Part shown: positions 38,141 through 50,496 of the stretch, in pieces
How positions within the stretch are numbered: position 1 is the first letter of the stretch
Layout of the letters: every line of letters starts with the position of its first letter
Assembly (NCBI GenBank): GCA_963383645.1
Contig: OY726566.1
Location: forward strand, 98,968,302 to 99,032,301
DNA length: 64,000 bases
Direction of reading: 5' to 3'
Source of the DNA: Muscardinus avellanarius
Taxonomy: Eukaryota > Chordata > Mammalia > Rodentia > Gliridae
Made by a program: the position numbers and the translations under genes
Notes under the pieces: model-generated
Seen by the model: the letters and a program-made list of their open reading frames with translations, nothing else
Database searches by the model: none
What the model was told of the DNA's origin: nothing

Positions 38141-38305
38141 GAGGAGGGGCTGGGGATTGATTCTAGGGACATTCTACATTCCCAGGCCTTTTTCTTTTTT
38201 AGTTTGAAACAGGGTCTCACAAAGTTGCTGAAGCTCCTGAACCTGTGATGTTCCTGACTCAGCTCCCCAAGTACTGGGACTGTGGGCATGTGACACTGTC
38301 TGGCT
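38141..38305 (-). mobile_element. B1-dID SINE, diverged
   Basis: Antisense copy: GGCTGGGGATTGATTCTAGG, CATTCTACATTCCCAGGCC, TTGAAACAGGGTCTCACAAA, end GACACTGTCTGGC. Confidence 0.82.
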
Positions 38306-40100
38306 TAAACTCATCCTTTAAAGAGGTGGCCATTGCTTCTCTGATGCACAGTGGCACAGCAGACAGAGCCACTGGTCTTGAGTAAAGGCAAGGACTAACA
38401 AACCTTGGGAAAGCTGTCATGCAGTCCAGAGGATTTGACCTAAGAAATTATCTGAGAACTCAGAAAGGAGGAAGCAGAAATACAGCACTCTACAGAGAAG
38501 AAACAGCGAGACACACTGACGGAGGGGTATAAGGGCAAAGGGGAGAGGAATCATGTGTGTCTCAGGGACCCAACAAGGGTGAGTGGAAGGGAAGGTGGGA
38601 AGTGGTGTCTAGGGGTCGTGGGGGAGAATGGAACCAATTTTCAACAAATTGAATAACAAGTACTTATTTCAATACTTCCACTGAAACTCTGAGGCAAGAA
38701 ATCAAGAAGTCACAGTATAAGGAGCTTTGACAGTCAGCACCTAGTGTCTACATGGGTTGGCTCTTAAACAAAGATGAAGCATTTTGAGAAGAGAATGGAA
38801 ATCAACAGAATAGGCTAAGCCTACAGAGGATTAGTCAGAGGAGAAGGGGCAAGGTGACCCTGAACTCCCAGATAAGGCCAAAGACCAAGGGAGATGGCGA
38901 AATCATTGCTAAGTGCAGACCAGCAGGACAGAGAGAAGAGATGGAGAGGGGAGAGACTGCAAAGAAAGGATCACGTGTCAAAGAGGCTAAGAGACATTGC
39001 TGATCATGAGTGCACAGCCCCGCAGAGGAGTCTACTTGGGTGGCTTGCTTTAGGATTAGTAACAAGAAGGAAACATTGTATGTGCACCATGGAAAAATCC
39101 AGGTCGAGAAGGGGCAGGCGGTGGTGGCTGAAGATGCTGACCTGAGGGGCTGTCATCAACACCTTGATGAAAGCAGAATCTGCAAGTAGAACTGTTTCCC
39201 AGGAGAAATGGTGTAAAAGTAGAGCAGAGAGCAAATCGAGTAATCCTTGGGGGCAAAGACTGTCGAATGGTATGAGGGGCCAGTGTGAGTCACAGGGAAA
39301 GTCAAGGGTGAAGCGGTAATAAACACCACTAAGGGGTTCATCCTGGAGAACAAAAGCAGAGGAGCGGCTGGGCCTGGCTGGGCACAAGCCACCAGCCCTC
39401 TTTGTCCACAGGGGGAAGGGAGGGAGGGAGGGAGGGAGGGAGGGAGGAAGGAAGGAAGGAAGGAAGGAAGGAGAGCTCTCCTGGGCAGAGAACATTACAT
39501 TGTGCTTTTCTCAGAAATGTGGTTTTCTTAAGAACATTCAAAACCTTTTAAAGTCATCTGCTTAGAATCCATAAATTCCACCATAAGCTGTGCTGCTTCA
39601 CTTAAAAAAAAAACAATTTTTTCCTGCCATTTACAAATTCCCCACACATCTCTACTGGTTCGTTGTTTGTCAAAATCAGCCCTTCTCCATGTTCAGATTC
39701 TCTGCTCTTCTGAAAGCTCCCAGACTTGCCCATGGTGCCAGGCTCCTCCCCAGTCAGCTTTCTACACCTCTCCCACATTGCCTTGGACTAAGCCATAGGA
39801 TTCTCTGGCTGCACCAGGCTTTTCCTACAGCGGGCGAGCACATGTCACCCAAAGCGATGATCCCTGTGTGTCAAGTGTTCTTCAGTAATCTGAAAATTCT
39901 CAGTCTGGATGGATGCAGGCAAAGTAAAGAATGACACTGATAAGACCCACACGCTTTTTGGTTTTCTCCAGCAAACCGGTGGAACTGAAGAAAAGAAAAC
40001 ATGTACAAAAACAACTCAAAGAATGCCTTTTCAAGTGAGTCGCACTCATTGACAATTGTAATTTTTTTAAAAAGAGAAACAACTTCTAAACTCAGGTACA
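38306..40100. other. Intronic DNA with a GGGA/GGAA repeat
   Basis: Unique sequence except the purine tract at 39411-39475. Frames that read Pro/Ser/Leu repeats come from that tract. Confidence 0.4.
39411..39475. repeat. (GGGA)n/(GGAA)n purine microsatellite
   Basis: About seven GGGA units followed by seven GGAA units, an uninterrupted purine tract. Confidence 0.95.
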
Positions 40101-40162
40101 TGTCTTCCAGGGCTGCTGTAACAAGGCACCATAGACTGGGAGCTTAATTAAACCACAGACTC

Positions 40163-40371
40163 AACCGGTCATGGCGGCCCATGCTTGTAATTCTAATACT
40201 TGGGAGGCTGAGACAGGAGGATTGCAGGTTTGAAGTCAGCCTTAGCAACTTAGCAAGGCTCTTTATAACTTAAAGAGACCCTGTTTCCAAATAAGAAATG
40301 AAATTAGGCTGGGGGTATAACTTGGAGGTAGAATGGCTGGGTTCAATCCCCAGTACCAAAGAATAAATAAG
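40163..40371 (+). mobile_element. B1-dID SINE inserted in the LTR
   Basis: Sense copy: CATGGCGGCCCATGCTTGTA, GGGAGGCTGAGACAGGAGGA, then GGTATAACTTGGAGGTAGAA and TTCAATCCCCAGTACC. Flanking TAAACCACAGACTCA and TAAACCAGACTGTCA resemble a decayed target-site duplication. Confidence 0.9.
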
Positions 40372-40483
40372 TAAACCAGACTGTCATGTTCTGGAGGCTG
40401 GAAGTCCAAGATCAAGGCATGGGCTGGATACTCTTCTGAGGGCTGTGAGGAAGGGATCCCTGTGTCTCCTCCTGTTGTCTTCA

Positions 40484-40486
<3 letters not shown>

Positions 40487-40523
<37 letters not shown>
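40487..40523. repeat. (TG)n microsatellite inside the LTR
   Basis: About 18 TG units, where MLT1 consensus already carries a short TGTGTG stretch. Confidence 0.95.
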
Positions 40524-40525
<2 letters not shown>

Positions 40526-40709
40526 AAATTTCCTTTTTTTATCGAGGTCTCCAGGCCCATGAGCTTAGGGCTCACCCTTATGACTTCACCTTAACTTGAT
40601 TACTTCTGTAAAGACCTATTTCCAAATAAAGTCATATTCTGAGGTACAAGGGGTCAGGAATTCCATGTACAAATTTTCAGGGGACACAGTTCAACCCATA
40701 ACAAGAATT

Positions 40710-42050
40710 TAAAGGACAGCAAAAGCATTTTACTAAGGTATAATCTTCTCGGGATAAAAAGTCATGATACTGTTTTCCCCTCCTTGGAGGTTGGACATTT
40801 CATTCCATCCTCTCCCTGTATCTTGCCTTCAGAAGCTCTGAGTACAATTCAGTCAGTGAGGTATTTTATATGGAAACAGGTAGAAGCAAAGTGGGCATGT
40901 TAAATTAAGCTCTGCATGGGTTTATGTCACCATGCTTCTGGAAAAGGCCATGCAGGAACAGATCTCTACAACGTGGAAGAGCAACCGTAGTCACTTGGGT
41001 TTCAAAGAGAAGTGGAAGTGGCACATTGGTAACACCAACACGAGGTTTTCAGTTCTGATTTGGAGTGTGTCAAACATTTCTGCAGTCACCTGCATAAAAA
41101 GCCAGCTCAGCCGGGATGAGGCACGGAGCTGGCAAGGGCTGGGGAAGGTCCCTCCTCGGCGCCACCTTGGCATTAATGTGCCTCAGACTGGTCTCTTTCC
41201 AGTTGCCCCCCAATTATCCTATTATCCACTTTCTCCTTTTTGTACAAAACCTGTATAGACTGTTACATTTCCAACCTTGCACCGTCTTTCCCTGTCTGAG
41301 GATCTCAAGAAGATAACTTTTTGAACAAACCTGATGGACTGAAAAAGGCAAACATATACAAACTATAAAAACAAAATCAGCTACGTTTCTGGTTTTAGCC
41401 CAGATGAATCCCATTTAAATACATGGGTCCCCCCGCCCCCCAAAGATCCAGAAGGCTGCTCACTTTGTCCCTGAAGTGTTCTAAGTAAGAATGGTTAGAG
41501 TTAAAGTGGCATTAGTTTTCAGGGGCTAGAGTCACAAATCTTGACCAAAGCCTCCTCCTCTATTCCTTCAGCCACTCCGACACGGCGTCAGGCCCCCATT
41601 TGCTGCTGGCCCCTGGGAAACAAGAAACCAGACCCCGGCGGGCACCGAGGAGGCTAGGTGTGTGTCTGGCAGTGCAAGGTGAGCCCCAGATGAACTGTTC
41701 TATCCTTTAGAAATGTCTTATAAAGTCTAAATCAACACTCAAAATCGGGTAGGTTTTATTCTCTTTTGTGCAAAAAAAAAAAAAAAAAGAATTAGTTATT
41801 CTTAAGTATCTGGGATCATGTTGGTAAAGTAAAATGATGTGTTACGTACCTAATTCCTTACCCATTCCACATCCAGCCCAGCACTGAGTTGTCGTTTGGA
41901 GCTTATGCCAACAAGCCCAACATACTCAGAATCAGGGCCGGGATCCTGGTTGACCGTTTCCATTCTGATGCTATTATTATGATACACTAAAAATTATTTT
42001 CTACCAGAAATTTATGTCAGTTTTACTGCTGTGTGTTATTCTTTTATGTT
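40710..42050. other. Intronic DNA, nothing recognised apart from an A run
   Basis: Unique sequence; a 17-base A run at 41772-41788 may be a tail of an unrecognised old retrocopy. Confidence 0.4.
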
Positions 42051-42054
42051 GTGT

Positions 42055-42420
42055 AAATCCTACCACTGTGTGTCCCCCAAAAGAATACAATGAACTCCTA
42101 ACCCCCTCACACACCTGTGAATGTGACCTTATTTGGAAATAGGGTCTGTCGGAACATGAGGTCATTAGGGTGGACCCTCATGCAACCCGATCCGTGTCCT
42201 TGTAGGAAGAGAAGTGACGCAGAGACACAGCAAGAATGTTGTCCTGAGAGAGCCTGGGACTGGGGTGAGGCAGCTGGACGCCGAGGGATGCCGGGGACTG
42301 CCTGGCCCGCCAGATGCTAGGAGATGCGGTGAGGTTCTACTCAGAGGAGCACAGCCCTGCTCCACCGTCAGGTCAGACGTCCACCTTCCCAAGCCGAGAG
42401 AGAATCAATGCCCATCACTG
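42055..42420 (+). mobile_element. MLT1-type MaLR LTR remnant (sense)
   Basis: CTGTGAATGTGACCTTATTT, GGAAATAGGGTCTGTCGG, GAGGTCATTAGGGTGGACCC and TGTCCTTGTAGGAAGAGAAG follow the sense order of a MaLR LTR. The 3' half is more diverged. Confidence 0.7.
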
Positions 42421-42424
42421 CAGG

Positions 42425-44490
42425 CCGCCCAATTTGTGGTACTTCTCTCTGGTAGCCCCAGGAAACACATATACTCTGTATATGCATTCAGGATGACTTT
42501 CATTGAAAAAACATGTTTGCACTCAAGCCATGATAAAATATTCATAATAATTGCAGAGCCCCAGCCGAAGGGCTGACACGTCCCTCACGGCCTTACAGCC
42601 TGGGTTGCACCTTTGGGTGGAGAAGCTACGGCAGCGTCCACAACTTTCCTCTTGGCTCCCGTTCCTCCCAGGGTGCTGGGCGCTTTCTCCCTCCATGAAA
42701 ACGTATTTGCTCAGCATGACTGAGGTTTCACTTCAGAACAGCAACACTTCCGAGGGAGCACGGGAAACGTCCCTCCGTCCTCCCCGATGACCTGGAGCAA
42801 AGGTCAGCGAGGGCATCTCCTCATACCTGCCTTTCCTAACCTCACCCTCTTGCTGGTTCAGGCCAAGGGACAGGGCCCTGGGCTGTGCTCTCAGAGCCGC
42901 ACCTGCGGCCGCCTCTTGCTCCACGTCTGTGTGTGTCTCTGAATGTTCTCTCAGGCTGTCATCATCTGCAAAGGGAACTTGGTGGGAGATGTTAGCAGGC
43001 ACAGCGATGCCGACGACGCCAAACACTCAGAACCCTCTCCCCCGGGCTCTCTCCCGCTGCAGGATTCCTTCCTTCTTCCTCTCAAAGTGCAGTTGTCTAT
43101 CCTGCTTTACATGGCAACCGTGTTTACAGCGGCAGCTCTAGGCTCCCTGGAGAACCGTGCCATTCCCCTCGCTGCTCTTAACTGACGTGTGACTAAACAT
43201 GATTAGGGATCTCTTTGGGAAAGCAGAGGAGGCGCCACCTCTATACTTGTGATGGAAAGAGGACGAGCAGAGGCAAAAGGAAGAAGAGCCAGAGGAATGG
43301 GTGGGGGTGGAGATGCTGGAGGGAGTAAGGGAGACAAAGAAAAGGTGAGAGAAAAGAGAAGCCAGTGAAATGTAATGGGAGCACACTCCAAATAATCAGG
43401 TAACACCATCACACGCTCTGTAAACTACCAAGCACAAAAAGCGCACTGGTAACCCTTCACAACATTTCAATGCACACTTGCGTGTGATTTGTGGATATGA
43501 AAATTGCTGGGCCAGGGGTGCCTTGGCAGTGCCAGGGGTGCCTTGGCAGTGCCACCAATAGCCCATTCTCAGCTGTGCAAACCAAAGTAGGTTCTTTGGT
43601 CTGTTGCAAAGACATTTCATACTGTGATTCACTGTCACTGAACCTGTCCTGTGTTGCTGGTACCCAAGAGCTCCACACTGCTGCGCCACTCGGCCCACTG
43701 AGGGGGGAGGGACCACTCTGCTGAAACCGGCTCTTGCCATGGGCTGCTTCCTCCCAGGACACGACCAGATGGCCAAGAGCTCTGGGGTCCTGGTGTGTAA
43801 GACAGGCCGGCATTTTGGCGACATGGGAGGTCACCAACTTCACCAGAGCCAGGATTCCGGGGACTCTGTTTCAGATGGCTTTTGAGTTCTCAACAGTGTC
43901 ACAAGTGGTTCTGCCTTTATCATCCCAGCAAGTTACTTAATCTTTTGGGGTCTCAATTCCCTCATCTAGAAAGTAGAGACAGTAATAGTACCTAACAGGA
44001 ACCGTGTACAAACTAAACAAGTATATAGTTTACCTACTTATAACTAACACCTGTCTGGCAGATAATGAGTCCTAAATCTGTGTTGAATGAGCTGAAGGCG
44101 AGGGGGCCGGCCAGCTCACCAGGGCTATCTAACACATCCTGCGGCCGGTGCACTGTCTGCGCTGGGAACTGATGCTGCCGTGCTCAGCCTGGGCCTGGCA
44201 CGTGTGAGGCACGCGGTGTGCTGTAACTGGATGAATGGACAGACACTAGGAGGCAGTGCCCTAGGGCGGGAGCTAGCGTGCGCATGCTCTGGAGGATTCT
44301 GAAGAGCATGCTGGGAGCCTTCACAGGAGCTTCAGAAGACTGGTGCAGAGCCTCTATTTTACCTGACTCACCTTCAAAACCCTTGTATTTCTTTTCCATC
44401 CAACATTTTAATCATTGGTACAATCACTGGTCATAGTTGAGACCCAGCTCATTATGCTTATTACAGATTTATATCTACTGTACAAACAGT
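42425..44490. other. Intronic DNA with a 20-bp duplication and a MIR fragment
   Basis: Contains the tandem duplication at 43511-43550. At 43925-44095 a sense MIR-like fragment occurs (CAAGTTACTTAATCTTTTGG, CAATTCCCTCATCTAGAAAG, GTAATAGTACCTAACAG). Otherwise unrecognised. Confidence 0.45.
43511..43553. repeat. 20-bp tandem duplication
   Basis: GCCAGGGGTGCCTTGGCAGT occurs twice head to tail (43511-43530 and 43531-43550) and a third copy starts with GCCA. Confidence 0.95.
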
Positions 44491-44504
44491 GATCTCAACT
44501 TTTT

Positions 44505-44716
44505 ATGTGTGCGTGGGGGGGGTACTGGGGATGGAACTCAGGGGCATTCTACCCGTGAGCTACATCCCCAGCCCTACTTTTTAACCCTTACTTTGAAAAA
44601 GGGTCTCACTAAGTTGCAGGGGGCCTCATTAAGCAGCTGAGGCTGGCCTCAAACTGTGATTCTCCTGTCTCAGCCTCCCAAGTACTGGGATTACAAGCAT
44701 GTGCCACCACGCCCAA
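44505..44716 (-). mobile_element. B1-dID SINE
   Basis: Antisense copy: GGTACTGGGGATGGAACTCA, GAGCTACATCCCCAGCCC, end GTGCCACCACGCCCAA. Flanked by CTCAACTTTT at 44494 and 44717, the target-site duplication. Confidence 0.93.
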
Positions 44717-44789
44717 CTCAACTTTTCACTGTATACTTAACCAGGAAAAAATGAACTCTCTCTCCTAATATATATGAGATTAATTTTTT

Positions 44790-44999
44790 TGTGTGTATAT
44801 GGTACTGGGGATGGAACCCAGGAGATTTTTACCTCCGGGATACACTCCCAGACCTACTTTTTAATATTTTTATTTGGAAACAGGGTCTCACGAAGTTGCT
44901 AAGGGCCTAAGCAGCTGAGGCTAGCTTAAAACCTATGTGGTCCTCCTGCCTCAGCCTCCCAAGCGTGGGAATTACAAGCGTGCACCACCACACCCAACA
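44790..44999 (-). mobile_element. B1-dID SINE
   Basis: Antisense copy: ATGGTACTGGGGATGGAACC, CCTCCGGGATACACTCCCAG, end GCACCACCACACCCAAC. Flanked by AGATTAATTTTT on both sides. Confidence 0.93.
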
Positions 45000-45129
45000 A
45001 GATTAATTTTTGACAAGTTATGTTTTATGTAATGAAAACCACATAAGAAAATTTAAAAGGACAAGGAAAAAAATATATATTCAAATGTTTTCTTTTGTAT
45101 CTAATAAATTGCCCACCCTTCACCTTAAA

Positions 45130-45480
45130 AACCCCTGCTGTAACTCAGGTAGCATAGCCGTGCAACTTAGAGTTAGGCTCGGCCATGTGACTGGCCTTGG
45201 CAAGTGGAAAGTAAGCGGGGAATACCATTTCTGGACCAGAGCTTTTCGAAGCCAGGGTACAATTCACCAATTTGGTCCTCTTTCCATGGCTACAGCAAAC
45301 CGCTCTGATCCGGGAAGGAGAGGCCCCAGGGCCTGGCAACTGATTGAGGATCAGAGAACAGCCGCCGGCTGATCCATGATGCGGCCTGTGTGTGAAACAC
45401 GCTTTTGCTGTCTTAAGCCCGAGATGTGGGAATTGTTTGTTGCCGCAGCATAACTGAGCCCATCCTAACTAGTGCTGTCA
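45130..45480 (+). mobile_element. Ancient LTR-like remnant (sense)
   Basis: The end reads GCTGTCTTAAGCCCGAGATG, then ATTGTTTGTTGCCGCAGCAT and AACTGAGCCCATCCTAACTA, the usual 3' end of old mammalian LTRs of MaLR/ERVL type. The 5' part is too decayed to assign. Confidence 0.4.
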
Positions 45481-45484
45481 TTGT

Positions 45485-46470
45485 CTGTAATGCTGCCACC
45501 CCTAATGAGTCTAAATGAATGAGGTTTAATGCTTACCATCAAAATCAGAGCCCTTGTTTTTAAGGACACCTTTAAAATTTCTCCATAGCTTAGTCCCTTT
45601 TTTCTATATCACAGCATCATTCCCTAGTCCATGAAAGGCTTCATGAGACCAATGCTGATGACGCAGCTCTGATGGTCATCGCTGTTAGTGACTTCAAGTG
45701 TGTGCGCAATAACCACCACCTAACGACTCTTGAACAAGTGGAATCCATGGGTTTGTCAGTCACAAAACCTCTGGCTCCGTTTAGAAACTTTGAGACAAAT
45801 CACTTTCTGGTGATTAAGATGGGGAAAAGGGGCTTTTCACACTCCGCTCCAGTTGCATTCCTCAGCTCCATGATGCAATGGCTATATTCTTGGTAGAATA
45901 TTCAAGTTCTGACATCATAATGACCATGGGTGTTGCTCATAGTAAGCTCACAGCCAGGCGAGGCACATTCTGTACCCTCCTTATCACTGAAGTCAGCAAT
46001 GGGTTTAAAAATAGCGTGGCTTACATACCTAGGGGGCCACTGATTCATTAATGGCTGAATAAACACTATTCGGGACATTCCTAACTTACATGGCGTTTTA
46101 GGTTGAGGTTACCAGACATGAGACACAAACATTTTCCATTTTCTTAGCAGGGGTATTATTATGCTGTAGTCATTTATAGAGATGAGCAGATCTTAAAAGA
46201 AGAAAGCCTTAAAAACTGCAAAAACAGGATTCAAGATGCCATCTGACTTGTGACTCCAAAATGACCAACCTAAAATGTGATTAATGAGAATATCCACGTA
46301 GTTTCCATGAACTGGAAACCACCGTATGTGGAACTCAAAATAAACAGGAGGTTAATAAGAATAACTGACAGTGGTCTTGGTGACGTCCAGAAATAAGTCT
46401 GTGATTTCTCACTGTTTTTGGGTAAAAGGGTATTTGATTTGATTTGATTTTAGATGTCTCCTCAGGTTTG
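45485..46470. other. Intronic DNA, nothing recognised
   Basis: Mostly unique. A weak MIR-like hint occurs near 45790-45830. A short GATTT repeat lies at 46435-46450. Confidence 0.35.
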
Positions 46471-46471
46471 T

Positions 46472-46541
46472 TTGTTTGTTTTGGTGGTACTGGGGTTCCT
46501 GGAAACCCTTCTACCTCTGGGCTACACTCCCAGACCATATA

Positions 46542-46591
<50 letters not shown>

Positions 46592-46688
46592 AACAAGGTC
46601 TCTTAAACCAGTGAGGCTGGCTTGCGTGATCCTCCTGTCTCTGCTTCCCAAGCGCGGAGATTACAAGCGTGCGTCACCACGCCCGGCA
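46472..46688 (-). mobile_element. B1-dID SINE (variant with GGTTCCTGGAA)
   Basis: Antisense copy: GGTACTGGGGTTCCTGGAAA, CTCTGGGCTACACTCCCAG, an AT/T run at 46538-46583, then the B1 end CACCACGCCCGGC. It shares the GGTTCCTGGAA variant with the copies at 54475 and 56691. TCTCCT(C/T)AGGTT flanks both sides. Confidence 0.9.
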
Positions 46689-46720
46689 CTCTCCTTAGGT
46701 TCTTTAAAGAGAAATATTCC

Positions 46721-46922
46721 AAGCTGGGCATGGTAGATTACACTTGTAATCCCAGTACTTGGGAGGCTGAGACAGGAGGATGGCAGGTTCTCGGCCAGCC
46801 TCAGCTTCTTAGTGAGATTCCCCCAAACTTAGTGAGACCTTGTTTCAGTATAAAGTAAAATAGAGCTGAGGGTTTAGCTCAGAGGTAGACTGCCCCTGGG
46901 TTTCATCCCCAGTACTGCAGAG
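46721..46922 (+). mobile_element. B1-dID SINE
   Basis: Sense copy: AAGCTGGGCATGGTAGATTA, TAATCCCAGTACTTGGGAGG, AGACCTTGTTTCAGTATAAA, GGTTTAGCTCAGAGGTAGAC and ATCCCCAGTACTGCAG, followed by a GA-rich tail. Confidence 0.92.
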
Positions 46923-46924
46923 AG

Positions 46925-49900
46925 AGAGGGGGAGGGGGATATCCCCAGAACAAGAACAGTTTCATAATTTGTGGATATGCTTAAGCATACACAATGCCTT
47001 TTATTTAAATTCTGTGCTCAATAAGCAAACTTCTGATCTCTTACTGAGATTCTAGAAAAGATCTTCTGACCAAGGAGGAAATGCCCTTGCATATGCACAC
47101 CCAGCCTTTCTGGATGCTAGGATTATCTCTCTCTAAGTGATTTGGATTGAACAATCAGCCTTTTATAAGATTAGTCAGTATGAATCAGTCCTTCAGAACC
47201 TAAGTAGTCCTGGAATTTCTGAAGTCAAATTTCCAAATCTGCTAAGCTGAGGATTCTAGGGGCCAAAGTGAGCATCCAGAAATACCTGCTGACTACTTAC
47301 AATGTACAAACAATACTGTGAAAAAAGGCACTACCTGTTTTGCAGAGAACACCATGCTGAGATGGGGCAAGATGAGACACGATGACTGACCGTGGAAGGC
47401 AGCCATGACTGTCACCAACCAAATGTGGCAGGGTTCAGAGGAAGAAGCATTCCCAGGTCGGCTTCACCTTCACACAATGGCGAGTAGAGGCTGGGGAGCG
47501 TGGGGTTATGGGGGCAGATTGGATCTATTTTTATTTAAGATTTATAAGTCACCTCCTTCCCACAAGACCCAGAATAGTTTGTAGATACAATAAAAACAAG
47601 ATAAGATAAAAACAAGACGAAGCCCTCTACAGGGAACAGGAAGAAAACAGAGGCTGAGCTGCAGCTGGGCTCCTGTAGGGACAGTGGCAAAGGGTCTAAG
47701 GGGAGTCAGGGCATGACAAGTCTTTAGAGCCTGGTTTTGGTTTTATCCTGGAGGCACCCAGGAGACTTGGGGTGTTGGAGAGGAGAGGAGGATCAGTGGG
47801 ACTTCTGAATGGAAGATGCGGGTGGCGGTGATGCTGAGGACTACCAACCTCCTCCGTGAGGTGGCGGCAGCCTGAAGGAAAGGTGGTGGAGGCCGGTGGA
47901 GACAGGATGAGTTCCAAGAACCATGACAACTGATGGGGAAATGGTGGGCTGGGGAGGAGCCCAGCCTCAGGGGACTCGGCAGAAGGGGAGGGCCTGTCCT
48001 GGTGTTCACGGGCCAGGTGGGGGCAGTGGCCACCACCCTGCACTTGGCTGCTAGAGTGAGCCCAGACACGCCAGTGTGCAGGTGGCCAGGAGCATCCCAG
48101 GGGTACTTGCAGGGCAGAATGCAGGGGGGAGGGGCATCTACTCTGGCAGAGCTCCCCTCCGGCTCGCCCTAATTCTCAGTGAAAGTTTCCTTGGGGCCAG
48201 GGCTCCTTGGAAACTAAATCAGCTCTCAGGCTGGTCCCATGAGTTACAAAGACCATGCCCTGAGTTGGAGCTGTGAAAACCCTATCAGAGAACAGATTGG
48301 GGAGCAGAAGGGGCCTCCAGTCCTGGAGGGCAAACAGCAACATTTGTCGAAGCACAAGGTCAATCAAAATAATTTAGCCAACTCGGGCCCCTCACATTAG
48401 GAGCCTCACCGAAGATATTAATGGCGAACACTGGGATTTGAGTTTTCCTTCTGATGGCTGGGTGCACTGAAAGCTCTCTCGTGCTTTCCCCAGCATCAGA
48501 TACATCATCGTACTCTTGCCGAGCTGAGCTGAGCTGACCGGCGCTGAAGGTCCTCTGTCAGGTCTCCAGAGGTGGGGGAGGGAGAAACGTGGTTACTGTC
48601 TTGCAACCGTGCTCAGGTGCTGGCCTAGCGGTCCTGACCCTGCTGCCAAAGCCCTTCATTCTTTTTCAGTTAGGTGGAAAATGAAGTTGTGGGCTCTATT
48701 CCCACTCTCTGCATGAATCTGTTTCCCTCTTCCATCCTGACTCAAACTATAGTGCTCATGTAGGATTCCCACCGAGTTCTTCGGGGACTCTTGCTAAATA
48801 TTTTCTTCTTCTAAGAACTGCTGAATTCAAAACAAAGGGGGGAGAAGTTATGAGAATACACTCTAAAGGGCAAAGGGAAATACAGGAAAGGGTAAAGAGC
48901 AATATGCCCTATTGGTGGCTTATTTCTCAGCTTTTAAACCCACAGTACCCTAAAGTTTATCAGGAATTGGGGGAAGGAGCTTCCAACGAGGTGAAGTCAG
49001 CAACCCAGGATTCTGATTTCCATATTTATTCCTGCTATAAAATCCCTGCAGTCCCAGGAGCCCTGGAGGACAAGCTCCAACCACCTTGCCATGTGCCCCT
49101 TCCCCTACCTCTTTCCCCAAGCCATGGCAGACCAGGGGAAGCGCCTCTCCCTCAGAGCAGGGAGTGAGCCATCCACCGAGTGGGCAATGTGCAGCCTGAG
49201 CCTGCACTGCCAGCCTCTGCTGCCCAGGGCGGAGTTTGGGGCAGGAAGCTCCCTGGGGCCTCACTGGTCCTGGGTCACACAAAGCGATTCACTGCTACCA
49301 TATCACGACCCAGCCAGAAGGCAGGAAACATACGTGGAACAAAAAAGGTCTTTTCTTAGTTGTAGTGTAAAATTTAGGAAAAGTTATTAGAAAAGAGGAA
49401 AACAATGTTGTTGCCAAGAAATCCAATTTCCTATTATTCACAGGAAATCCTTCCTGCTAAGTGAACAGCAGAATCACACCTGTCAGGGACCGAGCATCGG
49501 TTCAGGGGAGGGGTGCTGAATGCACAGGAACAGCGGCAGCGACCCTGAAACAGCCCCAGACCTCATTTCTCATCACATGTGGTGGAAAAGGGGTTCAATT
49601 TTGCAGAAAGACAAGCTGCAGGAAAGAAACACCCTCAACACAATGCCTGTATTCCACACACTTTCTCTCAATACAAAACAAGCAGGCTTAGATTCATGAG
49701 TAAGATTGGACACCCGCCTTCCAAAAGAAACGAGAACGTACCCGGGTCACTGCGGCTTAGATAAAAATATTGTCATCAGTGTTAAATTCTCTAAAGTGAA
49801 CAAGTGTTCTGGGTCTCAGTGCTCTAGTCTCAGAAACCACACGGAGGTACTCAGGTATAAAGCCATGCTCCAGCAGAACTCTATGACACTGGAAATGTTC

Positions 49901-50005
49901 CGTGATCTCTGTGGTCCCACATAGCCTGCAGAGGCTGCCAAGCCCTTGAAAATGTGGCTAGTATAATCAAGGCACTCAATTTAGAATTTTACTTAATTTT
50001 CATTT
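46925..50005. other. Intronic DNA, nothing recognised
   Basis: Three kilobases with no young repeat. GC-rich near 47760-48180. No exon or family was recognised on either strand. Confidence 0.4.
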
Positions 50006-50020
50006 AAAAAGCTACTTGTG

Positions 50021-50230
50021 AGCCGGGCATGGTGGCACACACTTGTAATCCCAGCATTTGGGAGGCTGAAACCAGAGGATCATGGTTCGCAGACAGCCTC
50101 AGCTACTTAGTGAGGCCCTTCGCAACTCAGTGAGACCCTGTTTCAAATTAAAGAATAAAAAATAGGGCAGGGGGTGTAGCTTGGAGGTTGAATGACCCTG
50201 GGTTCCATCCCTAGACACCCCCCCCCCAAA
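50021..50230 (+). mobile_element. B1-dID SINE (first of three at one site)
   Basis: Sense copy: GCCGGGCATGGTGGCACACA to GGGTTCCATCCCTAGACACC, then C and A runs. Preceded by AAAAAGCTACTTGTGAG (50006-50022); the same GCTACTTGTGAG follows at 50238. Confidence 0.94.
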
Positions 50231-50249
50231 AAAAGCAGCTACTTGTGAG

Positions 50250-50443
50250 CTGGGTGTGGTGGCACACTTGTAATCCCACTACTTGGGAGGCTGAGACAAG
50301 GAGGATTGCACAGGTTCAAAGCCAGCCTCAGCTACTTAGTGAGGCTCTCAGCAACTTAGTGAGACCCTGTTTCCAAATAAAATATAAAATAGGTCTGGGA
50401 ATGTAGCCCAGAGGTAGAAGGCCCCTGGGTTCCACCCCCAGTA

Positions 50444-50481
<38 letters not shown>
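50250..50481 (+). mobile_element. B1-dID SINE (second of three) with (CA)n tail
   Basis: Sense copy: CTGGGTGTGGTGGCACACTT to CCACCCCCAGTACCACACA, with the tail expanded to CA units (50446-50481). Followed by AAAAGCTACTTA at 50484, again the target motif. Confidence 0.94.
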
Positions 50482-50484
<3 letters not shown>

Positions 50485-50496
50485 AAAGCTACTTAT

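Larger units (their letters stand above)
40105..40705 (-). mobile_element. MLT1-type MaLR LTR, antisense, split by SINE and TG repeat
   Basis: Antisense LTR: GGCTGCTGTAACAAGGCACC and ATAGACTGGGAGCTTAATTA precede the SINE. After it come TTCTGGAGGCTGGAAGTCCA, TGAGGGCTGTGAGGAAGG, AACTTGATTACTTCTGTAAA, CCAAATAAAGTCATATTCTG and ACACAGTTCAACCCATAAC. This is the usual order of antisense MLT1. Solo LTR remnant only. Confidence 0.78.

Noticed and set aside
39004..39541. Ser-Leu-Pro-Pro repeat frames on the minus strand
   Set aside because: By-product of the GGGA/GGAA microsatellite.
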